Below, in pieces: positions 45,624 to 54,068 of a stretch of 54,068 nt of DNA. How positions within the stretch are numbered: position 1 is the first letter of the stretch; every line of letters begins with the position of its first letter. The notes under the pieces were generated by a model. It did not search any database, was not told where the DNA came from, and worked only from the letters and a program-made list of their open reading frames with translations. Where the stretch lies: the NCBI RefSeq assembly GCF_009753675.1, contig NZ_WQLV01000021.1, forward strand, positions 1 through 54,068, read 5' to 3'. The stretch comes from Parasedimentitalea huanghaiensis (GTDB taxonomy: Bacteria; Pseudomonadota; Alphaproteobacteria; Rhodobacterales; Rhodobacteraceae). The position numbers were made by a program, and so were the translations under genes.

Positions 45624-46580
45624 TCAGAACGGAGAATCGGGGAAGTAGAACGAAGCCGCATTTTCAGGGGTGATGAGTGTCGCACCCAAAATGTAGCGAC
45701 CAGCAACAGGGCCATTCGATTTGAACGACGCAACGGTGACATCCATAGCTGTAGCGATCATCGAAGGCGGATACAGAACGTCAACTGGCACCAAGGTTTC
45801 ACCATCCATGATGGATTTGATGGTTTCTTTCATGCCAGCGCCGCCAACTACAAACATACCATCGCCATCACGGCCCGCTTGCTTCAGCGCTGCCACAACA
45901 CCAATCGCAATGTCGTCATCCTGCGCCCAAACCGCATCGATATCGGGGAAACGGCTCAGGAAATCCTGCATCACCTCAAACCCGTCATCCCGGTTCCAGT
46001 TGGCATGTTTGTGATCCAGCACGTTGACGCCTGAACCTTCCATTTCAGCCATGAAGGCGTCAAAGCGCTCATTATCGATCAGCGTAGGGATGCCACGCAG
46101 GATTACGATGTTGTCACCAGATTCCAGGCGGGTTTTCATATAAACTGCCGAAACACGGCCCATTTCCGGGTTGTTGCCAGCAACATAGATGTCTTCGATC
46201 CCGGGCTGGCTCAGGCCGCGATCAACAACTGTAATCCGTGCGCCGGAATTTTTGACGTTCAACACCGGATCGGTCAGCGGTTCGGATTCAAAAGGCAGAA
46301 CAACAAGCGCATCGATCTTATGAACCGAAACAAGATCCTCTAGGGCACTCGCCTGTGCGCTTGGGTCTGGGGAGTTCACGAGGATAAGATCCACGTCAGG
46401 GTACAAGGCTTCAAGGCGCTTTTCAGCCTGTTCAGCATGCCAGTTCATACCAGCGGCCCAAGCGTGGGTCGGCGTTGGATAGCTGACACCGATTTTGATG
46501 TTTTCTGCGCTGGCTAGTGACGCGGTAATCGCTAACGCGCCTGTCAGGGCCATCGCACCAATTGCATTCAAGCGTTTCAT
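45624..46580 (-). CDS. Sugar ABC transporter periplasmic binding protein (RbsB-like)
   Basis: ATG 46580 follows GGGAGGAG; 318 residues. Signal peptide (MKRLNAIGAMALTGALAITA...ASA) and a type I periplasmic-binding fold: IKIGVSYPTPTHAWAAGMNW, VLPFESEPLTDP, the Asp in VVDRGLSQ, GIPTLIDNERFDAF, and AVWAQDDDIAIGV. Sugar- or polyol-specific; family resemblance is to ribose/inositol-type proteins. It sits third in the operon after ATPase and permease. Confidence 0.92.
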   Translation of the reverse strand: MKRLNAIGAMALTGALAITASLASAENIKIGVSYPTPTHAWAAGMNWHAEQAEKRLEALYPDVDLILVNSPDPSAQASALEDLVSVHKIDALVVLPFESEPLTDPVLNVKNSGARITVVDRGLSQPGIEDIYVAGNNPEMGRVSAVYMKTRLESGDNIVILRGIPTLIDNERFDAFMAEMEGSGVNVLDHKHANWNRDDGFEVMQDFLSRFPDIDAVWAQDDDIAIGVVAALKQAGRDGDGMFVVGGAGMKETIKSIMDGETLVPVDVLYPPSMIATAMDVTVASFKSNGPVAGRYILGATLITPENAASFYFPDSPF

Positions 46581-46681
46581 CGTAATCTCCTCCCGAGATT
46601 TTGGACGCACCTTTCCTGTCCGGTGGCGCCCGGTTCGTTTTTTCAACATGGGGACAGGACCCCGGTTAGGAATTGGTAGTC

Positions 46682-47659
46682 TTAGTTAGTTTTGGCCTTT
46701 GCTTTGCCCCAGTCACCGCGCTGCAACCAGACAGCTATGATGATGATAAGGCCTTGCATGGTTCCGTTCAGATAGTTGGAAATCAGATCGGTAAAGTTCA
46801 GAATATTGCCGATAGTGGTCAGGATCAGCGCACCAAGGATCGTACCTCCAATCCGACCATATCCCCCTTTGAGAACAGTCCCCCCGATGATCACCGCGGC
46901 AATGGCCTCCAGCTCCCATAACACACCGGTCGATGAAGATGCCGACCCTAGGCGTGGCACATAGATGATGGTGGCCAGCGATACACAAAGTCCTTGAATG
47001 ACATAGGTCATTGTTTTGACCCGGTCGACTTTGATGGCTGAATACTTCGCGACAGCTTCGTTCGACCCAATTGCCGTACAATAGCGGCCAAAGGCGGTGC
47101 GGTTTAAAAGGAACCACCCAAGAACCGCAACCACAATGAAGACCCAAACCGGGATCGGAAGACCTAGGAAGCTGCCGTAGTAGACAGGCCGATATGTGCC
47201 ACGGATCGCGAAATCCAACGACAAGGTGCCGCCGTCAGCGAAGTATGTCACCAGAGAGCGGTAAATGCCCATAGTGCCAAGCGTCACAATAAAGGCCTCG
47301 ATCTTGCCTTTGGTGGTCAGCATTCCGTTGATCCACCCCGCGCCAATACCCAAAACAATTGAACACCCACACCCCAGCAAAACAGTGGCGAGCCCAGGGC
47401 CCAAAGTTTCCACAGCGCTGTTCATGATGATAATCATAACACCAGCAATTGCAGCTGCCATTGACCCAACAGAAAGGTCGATGCCCCCCGCTGTGATGAC
47501 GAATGTGGCTCCAACCGCGATAATCCCGATAAACGCAGACCGGGTTAGCAGGTTTGTCAGGTTGCCCTCACTCAAGAAAGCAGGGTTAAGTAGGAAACCA
47601 ATGATGCAAAGCAGGATCAGGGCAATTGCCGGACCAGCCGTTTTGATGTCAAAACTCAT
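46682..47659 (-). CDS. Sugar ABC transporter permease (RbsC family)
   Basis: ATG 47659 has AAAGGA upstream (325 residues); an earlier ATG at 47701 overlaps the ATPase stop by 4 nt. About eight to ten membrane helices with family motifs: VITAGGIDLSVGSMAAAIAG, GWINGMLTTKGKIEAFIVTL, and EAIAAVIIGGTVLKGGYGRI. It pairs with RbsA- and RbsB-type partners on either side. Confidence 0.93.
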   Translation of the reverse strand: MSFDIKTAGPAIALILLCIIGFLLNPAFLSEGNLTNLLTRSAFIGIIAVGATFVITAGGIDLSVGSMAAAIAGVMIIIMNSAVETLGPGLATVLLGCGCSIVLGIGAGWINGMLTTKGKIEAFIVTLGTMGIYRSLVTYFADGGTLSLDFAIRGTYRPVYYGSFLGLPIPVWVFIVVAVLGWFLLNRTAFGRYCTAIGSNEAVAKYSAIKVDRVKTMTYVIQGLCVSLATIIYVPRLGSASSSTGVLWELEAIAAVIIGGTVLKGGYGRIGGTILGALILTTIGNILNFTDLISNYLNGTMQGLIIIIAVWLQRGDWGKAKAKTN

Positions 47660-47697
47660 CCGTTTTCCTTTTCCAAGGCTACTGTTTGCCAAGACAG

Positions 47698-49221
47698 TCA
47701 TCCCCTGCCCTCCCGTTTCAGACCGGCGGCGTAGCGCACGATTTCGTTTTCGTTGATGTCGTCCCCTGTGAGAACGCCCATGACCTGACCGTCGCGCATC
47801 ACCACAACACGGTGGCTGATCCCAATTACCTCGGGCATTTCAGATGATATCACGACCACCGAAACCCCTTCAGCCGCCAAGGCAGCAATGAAGTGATAAA
47901 CCTGTTGCTTGGTACCAACGTCGATACCACGGGTCGGTTCGTCGATAATGACAACCTGCGGGTCGGTTTCTATAATTTTGGCCAACAACAGCTTTTGCTG
48001 GTTGCCGCCCGACATATCGCCGACATTGATCTTAGGATCACGAGCCCGAATATCAAACCGACGGATCGCGCGGGCCATTGCTTTATCCTCTGCCTTGGTG
48101 TCGATACCAAAACGCCTCACGAACTTGGGCAACGCAAACAAGGTCAGGTTGGGGCGCATTTGCTTGTCCAACAACAAGCCCTTGGCTTTGCGATCTTTGG
48201 TAAGATAGGCGACACCAGCATCCCGCGCCGCTGCGACCGATGCAAAGCGGGTTTCACGACCCTCAAAGAATACTTGCCCACTCTCAATGGGAGCCAATCC
48301 ACAAACAGCCTCAAACACAGCGGTACGACCGGCACCAATCAAGCCAGAAAAGCCCAGGATTTCACCCTTGCGGAGGTCAAAACTCACATCACTAACGCCG
48401 CTAGAGTATAGATTTCGAACTTCAAGTACTAACTCAGCATCTACATCGACTTCATGCATGGGAGGATAGAGATCCGACAATTCACGGCCAACCATCATTT
48501 GTGCCATTGCATCCGGCGACAAGGCATCCGCATCCTTGGTGCCAATCCATTGCCCATCACGTAAAATCGTGATCCTGTCTGCAATCAGCTTAACTTCGGA
48601 CAATTTGTGCGAAACAAAAACAACGGCAACACCGGTTTTCTTGAGCTTTTCGACCTGACGGAAGAATAGCGCTGTTTCAGCCTCAGTCAGGACTGCAGTT
48701 GGTTCGTCCATGATTAGAACCCGCGCGTTTCGGCTGATTGCTTTGACGATTTCAACCATCTGCTTTTCTGCAATGGACAAATCCGCTATCCGCGCAGACG
48801 TCGAAATATCCAGTCCAATTTCATCCAGATAGCCGCGAACTTTGTTTCGCATTGTTTCGCGGTCCAGGACGCCATTTCGGGTCAGTTCACGGCCCAAGTA
48901 TATATTTTCTTCCACCGTCATCTGTTCGGCTAAGTTCAGTTCCTGGTGGATCAGGACAATGCCAAGCCGCTCCGCTCCACCGTCTGGAGGCAAAACGGTT
49001 TCCTCACCATCAAAAAGAATGCGACCTGACGTAGGCGTGTGAAAACCAGAGAGAACCTTCATCAGCGTGGATTTTCCTGCGCCATTCTCTCCGATCAAGG
49101 CATGAACTTCACCTGCCCGAATACCCATACTGACACTAAACAGCACCGGAACAGCCCCAAATGACTTACTGATCCGATCCGCCTCAAGAACCAATGTCGT
49201 ACTGGATTGTCCGTCAAGCAT
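47698..49221 (-). CDS. Sugar ABC transporter ATP-binding protein (RbsA/MglA type)
   Basis: 507 residues with two ABC domains. First: Walker A GENGAGKST, signature region LSIAEKQMVEI, Walker B VLIMDEPTAVL. Second: the typically degenerate Walker A GLIGAGRTA, signature SGGNQQK, Walker B VVIIDEPTRGIDV. First gene of a five-gene operon, ATG after GGAAGGG, divergent from the LacI-family regulator. Confidence 0.94.
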   Translation of the reverse strand: MLDGQSSTTLVLEADRISKSFGAVPVLFSVSMGIRAGEVHALIGENGAGKSTLMKVLSGFHTPTSGRILFDGEETVLPPDGGAERLGIVLIHQELNLAEQMTVEENIYLGRELTRNGVLDRETMRNKVRGYLDEIGLDISTSARIADLSIAEKQMVEIVKAISRNARVLIMDEPTAVLTEAETALFFRQVEKLKKTGVAVVFVSHKLSEVKLIADRITILRDGQWIGTKDADALSPDAMAQMMVGRELSDLYPPMHEVDVDAELVLEVRNLYSSGVSDVSFDLRKGEILGFSGLIGAGRTAVFEAVCGLAPIESGQVFFEGRETRFASVAAARDAGVAYLTKDRKAKGLLLDKQMRPNLTLFALPKFVRRFGIDTKAEDKAMARAIRRFDIRARDPKINVGDMSGGNQQKLLLAKIIETDPQVVIIDEPTRGIDVGTKQQVYHFIAALAAEGVSVVVISSEMPEVIGISHRVVVMRDGQVMGVLTGDDINENEIVRYAAGLKREGRG

Positions 49222-49274
49222 GTTACCCTTCCCAACACAAATTCACATTTCGAAATGCTGTGCCATTTTGACCA

Positions 49275-49311
49275 ATGTAAACCTTTTCATAGGCGATGTA
49301 AACCTTTACAT
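49275..49311. promoter_or_regulatory. Two LacI-type operators in tandem
   Basis: ATGTAAACCTTTACAT (49296-49311) is a palindrome with 7-bp arms around CC. ATGTAAACCTTTTCAT (49275-49290) is the same site with one change. They start 21 bp apart, two helical turns, and lie 54-90 bp upstream of the divergent sugar operon. Confidence 0.7.
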
Positions 49312-49423
49312 ATGGAAGGCCAAGTCTTCTCAACCGATCCGTTTCACGATATAGACCGCCCTAAGAGTCTGGAAAGAAATGCGGAATCCGGCCCAACAAA
49401 TCACCGGACCAAGGATAAAGATT

Positions 49424-50449
49424 TTGAATAGATCAGCAGACCGGCCAGCTACAATCGAGGACGTTGCCAAGCTGGCGGGCGTATCAATTGCCACTGTTAG
49501 CCGTGCGATTCGAACGCCCAGGAAAGTTGCTGAAAGTACTCGCAAAAAGGTAACCGCTGCCATTGCTCGTACGGGCTACACCGCCAATGCCATGGCGCAA
49601 AATCTTCGAATGCAACGTTCTCGTATGGTTATGGTGTTAACCCAATCGATTGCTGATCCAAATTTTCCCGGAATACTAATAGGCTTAGAAAAAGCCGCTA
49701 ATGAGTTGGGCTACGGCGTCCTCATTGGAAACACTGAAGGCACCGTATCTTTTGAAGAAAACCACATGCGGTTTTTATCTTCCGGAATGGTAGACGGCTT
49801 AATCCTGCTTACCGGCCACCTGCCAGTGGTAGGACATCCTAAAAACCCAATTTCCACTTTGCCACCGATCATCGCAGCAACCTGCCCCGTAAGCCATAAA
49901 GATGTATCCTATGTCGGAGTTGACGATGTCGGATCATCCAAAATGGCAACCGAATACCTGATATCGTTAGGTCATCGGAAAATCGCGTATGTATCGTCCG
50001 GCAGCAGCAACCCTATTTCGGATCTGCGGCAAGAGGGCTATGTCAAAGGGCTTGCTGAAGCCGCAGAACCCATCACAGAATGGAGGATCGAAGGCGATGG
50101 CTCCAGTGAGGGTGGTCGTGCTGCGATTGAACGGTTGTTTATCAAGGACACCCTGCCGACAGCCTTTTTCTGTTACAATGACGACACCGCAATTGGGGTC
50201 ATTAGTGCGCTACAAATACGTGGCTACCGCGTGCCCGAAGATTTTTCCGTCATTGGCTTTGACGACATTCCCTTTTCCAACAACATTACGCCGGCGTTGA
50301 CCACAGTACGTCAGCCGCGCAAACAAATCGGGGAAATAGCGATGGGATATCTCTTGGATGGACTGTCTGGAGAAGCGACGATTCCCAACCAGACACTTCT
50401 CCATGGCGATCTAGTTGTGCGAGAAAGCTGCGGCCCCAAGCTGACCTAG
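49424..50449 (+). CDS. LacI-family transcriptional regulator
   Basis: TTG 49424 with AAGGA 8 nt upstream is preferred; ATG 49379 is the alternative with a poorly spaced ribosome site. About 341 residues: LacI HTH (TIEDVAKLAGVSIATVSRAI) and a sugar-binding core (MVMVLTQSIADPNFPGILIG; YVGVDDVGSSKMATEYL; FCYNDDTAIGV; VIGFDDIPFSNNITPALTTV). Divergent from the RbsABC-like operon and probably its sugar-responsive repressor acting at the tandem palindromes. Confidence 0.9.
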   Translation: MNRSADRPATIEDVAKLAGVSIATVSRAIRTPRKVAESTRKKVTAAIARTGYTANAMAQNLRMQRSRMVMVLTQSIADPNFPGILIGLEKAANELGYGVLIGNTEGTVSFEENHMRFLSSGMVDGLILLTGHLPVVGHPKNPISTLPPIIAATCPVSHKDVSYVGVDDVGSSKMATEYLISLGHRKIAYVSSGSSNPISDLRQEGYVKGLAEAAEPITEWRIEGDGSSEGGRAAIERLFIKDTLPTAFFCYNDDTAIGVISALQIRGYRVPEDFSVIGFDDIPFSNNITPALTTVRQPRKQIGEIAMGYLLDGLSGEATIPNQTLLHGDLVVRESCGPKLT

Positions 50450-50516
50450 ATCGTGGAGCAAGATCTAACGTTCCGCCAATGCGTCCACCCTTTCAGTCTG
50501 ACGAGGCGCATATCTT

Positions 50517-51131
50517 TCAAACGCGTTGCAGCAAACGTGCCCAAGCGCGCTTGGAAAACTCTTCTTTTTGCGGTTCCAACATTTGTTGACCCAGAAACCA
50601 GTAAAAGAATTTTTCAAAGGGGAAGTTTCTGAAATATTCTGGTGCATACAAAAGGTTTTGTTGGAGCTCAACTGTCGTCCGACTTACAAGTGAGGCATGA
50701 TGGTAATCGCATTTCGCACAGGTCAGAACTGGTTTCTTTTGCATCAGGGCTTCAAAGCCTACTGCCGAATTTTGTGACAGGATAATGTCAGATGCAGCGA
50801 TTAAATCATGAATACTTGCCTCCGTGAGCCTTGCATTTGGATAGCGCGCGCAAACCTCGCGGAGCCGTCGCTTTTCCAGTTCTTTGTGAAGGGGATGCAA
50901 TTTGACATACACGAGACCAGAAAACCTGGTGCAGGTGGTTTCAATGATCTCTTCCGAGGTCAGATAGTGCACCTGACTCGGGTATTTTTCGATATTTTGC
51001 AGCGGAATAAAGGCATTTGCTTTGAGCAGAAGCCTGATGCTCAGGGCCCACCGCTCCACGCATATGTTCGATTGGCGGTGAAGAGCCTGACTGTTTAGGT
51101 CATCCAGTCTCAGCGACACTACTGGAGGCAT
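50517..51131 (-). pseudogene. Truncated polysaccharide/glycosyltransferase-like gene
   Basis: The C-terminal ~145 residues form a coherent domain (VYVKLHPLHKELEKRRL; IHDLIAASDIILSQNSAVGF; EALMQKKPVLTCAKCDYHHA) resembling capsular-polysaccharide (KpsS-like) or related transferase proteins. The first ~30 residues are not convincing and a stop lies in frame just before ATG 51131. The family is normally at least twice as long, so this looks like a 3' remnant. The decayed sequence upstream supports loss of the 5' part. A divergent but intact small protein cannot be excluded. Confidence 0.55.
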
Positions 51132-51574
51132 TCTGGGCTACATAAGGTCAGTAATCGGGCTGCTAGATCATGCTAGTAAGTACTGGCTGGGTGGTAGGAA
51201 ACCCAGCGGGATGATCCTTTTCTTCAGTTTAGCTGGTGTGAACTCGAAAATAGGGCATTACTGGGGACCTTTTGCCAGGAACCTAGGGCGAGACCTACGG
51301 GGAGGACTTGTGGATCCTGAACTGGAACTGGTGCCGTTGCCGGGATCCAGAGGCGCTGGATGTGGGTCTGTTAAAGGAAACCACCTACCGTAGTTGTGCA
51401 AATTTGGACATACACGTACTGATAGACACCCCTAGGTACGTCAGTCGGTTTGAGAATTTTACCTCTCTCGATCACAGAACGCATCTAGCGAAAACCGGTA
51501 AGTCAGCCTTCGCCTTGGAGGACGATAATGCCACCTACTCTTAATGTTACATTATCTTCTGGTGCCATCGCAGC
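51132..51574. other. Decayed or non-coding region
   Basis: About 440 bp next to a truncated gene. ORFs on the plus strand near 51211-51544 have plausible runs (LDVGLLKETTYRSCANLDIH) interrupted by stops and frame changes. This fits a degraded gene that I cannot identify. Confidence 0.35.
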
Positions 51575-53626
51575 TTACACTGCAGTAGCAGATCTAGGGT
51601 GAATTTGGTTTTCATTATCGTTGATACACGATAGCGCTGCGGCTTCAGCCAACGGCCTGCCCAACAGGTACCCTTGGAGCTGATCACACCTCGAGTTCTG
51701 TAGCATTTCGAACTGTTCCTGCGTTTCGACACCTTCCACAGTAACCTTCATACCTAACGTGTGACCCAAGCCGACGATGGTCTCAATAATCTTGGTAACC
51801 AGAGGTGCCTGTTCCTGAAATCCAGTTAAGAACGATTGGTCAACTTTGACCTTATCAAAAGGGAACTGCCACAGATAGGCAAGGCTGGAATACCCAGTAC
51901 CAAAATCATCCATAGCGATTGAAACTCCGAGCTTTTTTAGTTCTTTGAGCTGGGTAAAGGTGTTGGTTGTGTCATCGAGCAGGAAGCTTTCAGTTATTTC
52001 CAGCTCTAGCTGCGTTGACAAGAGCTTGGCTTCCCAAATGGCATGTTCAACAATCCCAGGTAGATTACCGCTCTTAAACTGGCCAACAGATAAGTTGACA
52101 GCTAGCTTTAAATGCCTTGGCCAATCAGAGGCAAACCGGCAAGCCGAATACAATACCCAAGTGCCAATGTCTTCAATCAGCCCCATTTCTTCTGCAATTG
52201 GAATGAAATCCGCAGGGCTGACAGATGTACCATTCTCCCGTTTAAGCCGGAGCAAAGCCTCAAACCCCAGAAGTTCGTTCGTTAATGTGGAATAGAGTGG
52301 TTGGTAGTTAATCTCAAACCCGTCATTGGCTAGAGCCCAATTCAACCTCTGCTCAATCTCACGGCGCAGCTGCAACTTTTCGTCCATCTGACTAACAAAT
52401 TTACAAGCCCGGTTACGTCCCTCGGTCTTTGCATAGTACATTGCAATGTCCGCACTCTTGAGTAGCCGGGCCACATTTTTACCATCCTCAGGACCGCAAG
52501 CACTGCCAACACTTACTGTCGCTACAACCGAGTGACCATTTGCCAAAATTGGCTCGCGCATGGCTTCGACGATTTTTTGTGACACCTCTTCTACGGCCGT
52601 TACGTTGCTAACGTTCTTTTGAAGTACGGCAAATTCGTCGCCGCCAAGACGCGCAACAAACAAGTTTTCCTCTGACAGAGCACATATACGTTCAGCGCAT
52701 GTCCTTAAGACTATGTCGCCAAGCTCATGCCCGAAAGAGTCATTGAAGGTCTTGAAATTATCAATATCCAAAAAGTGGACAGCAATATTGGATTCTTCCG
52801 CTAAGCAGTGCTCGACTGATTTGGTAAACGTTGCCCTATTCATTTGACCTGTAAGAACGTCATGAGCGGCAAGATAGTGGATCCGCTCATCTGCATTCCT
52901 TTTGGCCCGTAGGGCTCGAGCATAGGAAATAGACGGTCCCGACATACTTAAAATGATGAGCAAGACAATTGAACTGATTGCTACAATCAGGACTTTTTGA
53001 AGCAGAGTATCCTGTTCTGTAAGATCCAGATAAAAAGTAACTGATCCCATAACGGCCCCATCGACACCTGTAATGGGATGAAATATCACAGCATAAGATG
53101 TTGGCCGGAACTGCCCGTCCCCTGTAAATATTTGAATCTCATCTACCGCTGTAGCACTGGAAGAATGCCCATCAGCGGAACCATGATCATGCTGATCTTG
53201 CGGTTGAAGGGCCGTGATGAGTGTGTTTAGAGGCAATAACTGCTTGCCTTGCAATTGTGTCTCAGCCTGCGGTTCATGCGAGTGCGAATGCGCGTGATGG
53301 CTCGCTGGTGTACTATCAGAGGCCCCATGAAACGAACCGGTCGCAAATACTTGTTTTCCATGCGCGCCGTGGAACTCGAACCGGAAAACATCCCCAATCA
53401 TTGCCAGGCGATGCAGCTCGGCTTCTGCATCTTCAGCGTCAGCGTTGCCGCTAAGGATCTGCTCAATTTGAGGCATATCTCGCTCAATGAAACCAGCAAA
53501 TTCCGCCCCGGTATGCCAAGCTTGATCTTGTAAAATTGCGATTTTGCTCATGCGAAGTACATATGCTGCGCTAACCGCAGCGGCTAAACCAATGAAACAA
53601 AATATTGCGACCTTCAGCTTCACCAT
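51575..53626 (-). CDS. Membrane GGDEF-EAL protein with histidine-rich periplasmic loop
   Basis: From ATG 53626 (AGGAG upstream) 683 residues. TM1 ~5-25, a ~180-residue periplasmic region, TM2 ~210-228, then GGDEF with an intact GGDEF motif (328-332) and EAL with intact EAL (456-458) and DDFGTGYSSL. It may make and/or degrade cyclic di-GMP; both sites look competent. The periplasmic part has two His-rich stretches (SHHAHSHSHEPQ at 109-120; DQHDHGSADGH at 144-154), suggesting Zn, Ni or Cu binding (inference). Next to an adhesin-bearing region it may affect attachment. Confidence 0.9.
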   Translation of the reverse strand: MVKLKVAIFCFIGLAAAVSAAYVLRMSKIAILQDQAWHTGAEFAGFIERDMPQIEQILSGNADAEDAEAELHRLAMIGDVFRFEFHGAHGKQVFATGSFHGASDSTPASHHAHSHSHEPQAETQLQGKQLLPLNTLITALQPQDQHDHGSADGHSSSATAVDEIQIFTGDGQFRPTSYAVIFHPITGVDGAVMGSVTFYLDLTEQDTLLQKVLIVAISSIVLLIILSMSGPSISYARALRAKRNADERIHYLAAHDVLTGQMNRATFTKSVEHCLAEESNIAVHFLDIDNFKTFNDSFGHELGDIVLRTCAERICALSEENLFVARLGGDEFAVLQKNVSNVTAVEEVSQKIVEAMREPILANGHSVVATVSVGSACGPEDGKNVARLLKSADIAMYYAKTEGRNRACKFVSQMDEKLQLRREIEQRLNWALANDGFEINYQPLYSTLTNELLGFEALLRLKRENGTSVSPADFIPIAEEMGLIEDIGTWVLYSACRFASDWPRHLKLAVNLSVGQFKSGNLPGIVEHAIWEAKLLSTQLELEITESFLLDDTTNTFTQLKELKKLGVSIAMDDFGTGYSSLAYLWQFPFDKVKVDQSFLTGFQEQAPLVTKIIETIVGLGHTLGMKVTVEGVETQEQFEMLQNSRCDQLQGYLLGRPLAEAAALSCINDNENQIHPRSATAV

Positions 53627-53991
53627 GACTAAGTTGCTCCTCGCACAGATAGGTGAGCACTGATGGCATTCGGGGATAAAAATAACGTAAATTTCCAGTT
53701 CCACCTGCCGCGGGAGACGTGGCTGGTTCTCGTTCGAACCCCTCGCGATTGGGCTGTTCTCTGGCTGGAGTTAAAAATATTGCCCCAAAGACAAATTCGG
53801 AACGCAGTCAGCAATTATGTTTCAAATTTTCGAAAAATGAGTGTCTAAGCCCGCTGTCCATCTCCAACCATGCTGGTGAGCAACCTAGACCAGCAAGAAA
53901 CGTCTGCGCGAACAACCTTTGATCAAGAGCTGAGTATCTAAAAGCATCTATACAATAAAACCTACATAGCGACGTATAGATGTTTACAACC
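53627..53991. other. Intergenic region up to the IS end
   Basis: About 365 bp with the upstream region of the GGDEF-EAL gene. No coherent gene or strong repeat is visible before the IS boundary. Confidence 0.4.
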
Positions 53992-54068
53992 TTTGGACCT
54001 GTCGCGGTTTGATGCCGCTCCTTTGATAGCATTTACTGCAACAAAGGAGACTGACTATGGGACTGAAG
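53992..54068 (+). mobile_element. IS end (probable IS3 family), 5' part of orfA, cut by window edge
   Basis: Exact inverted copy of bases 1-77. It reads from the element tip (TGGACCTGTCGCGG, from about 53994) through AAAGGAGA to ATG 54057-54059 and GGACTGAAG (MGLK). The rest of the transposase lies beyond the window. The two copies face outward, so the whole window is enclosed by one IS in inverted orientation, or contig ends were broken at that repeat. Confidence 0.6.

Noticed and set aside
53715-53760. GTTCGAACCCC, resembling a tRNA T-arm
   Set aside because: No acceptor stem, anticodon arm or CCA context can be folded around it.

Overview
The window reads as a 54 kb piece of an alphaproteobacterial genome, most likely Rhodobacteraceae (Roseobacter group). 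The reasons are the family mix (TRAP and ABC uptake operons, COG3904-type periplasmic ClpP-like proteins, secreted caspase-like proteins, a DUF1185 gene), the moderate GC and the many TTG/GTG starts. This is inferred from gene content, not from a search. The same 77 bp lie at both ends in inverted orientation. Each copy ends in the first codons of a probable IS3-family orfA, so the window is bounded by two oppositely oriented copies of one insertion sequence (or by assembly breaks at such copies). No tRNA, rRNA or CRISPR was seen.

Layout. 0.2-4.8 kb: a large autotransporter adhesin on the minus strand, split by a nine-G tract; one extra G restores a 1515-residue frame. 5.4-10.2 kb: a minus-strand catabolic operon (DUF1185, alpha/beta hydrolase, flavin reductase, luciferase-like monooxygenase, aldehyde dehydrogenase) with a divergent LysR regulator. 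11.4-25.7 kb: an island of exported proteins: three ClpP-like proteins, two caspase-like proteins, a ferric-reductase-like membrane flavoprotein overlapping a four-CxxCH cytochrome gene, and a convergent OmpA-like protein. Accessory domains (probable peptidoglycan-binding, PAN/apple-like, discoidin-like, DUF4384-like) point to the envelope. This is the best candidate in the window for an undescribed system.

25.9-36 kb: a TIGR03084-like gene, then a binding-protein/permease/ATPase operon of the ferric-iron type. Next to it lies a three-gene sensory operon (PgtC-like binding protein, histidine kinase, response regulator) resembling PgtABC. The transported and the sensory binding proteins are visibly paralogous, which favours a phosphorylated organic substrate over iron. 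36.7-41.7 kb: a small hypothetical gene, a TRAP operon and a divergent GntR/UTRA regulator. 41.7-42.9 kb: a Na+/H+ antiporter. 43.3-50.4 kb: an RbsABC-type sugar importer with a sugar isomerase/epimerase and a Gfo/Idh/MocA dehydrogenase, divergent from a LacI regulator, with two operator-like palindromes 21 bp apart. 50.5-54 kb: a truncated polysaccharide gene, decayed sequence, a GGDEF-EAL protein with a histidine-rich periplasmic loop, and the second IS end.

In all three transporter operons a strong hairpin follows the binding-protein gene, which fits segmental mRNA stabilisation or partial termination.
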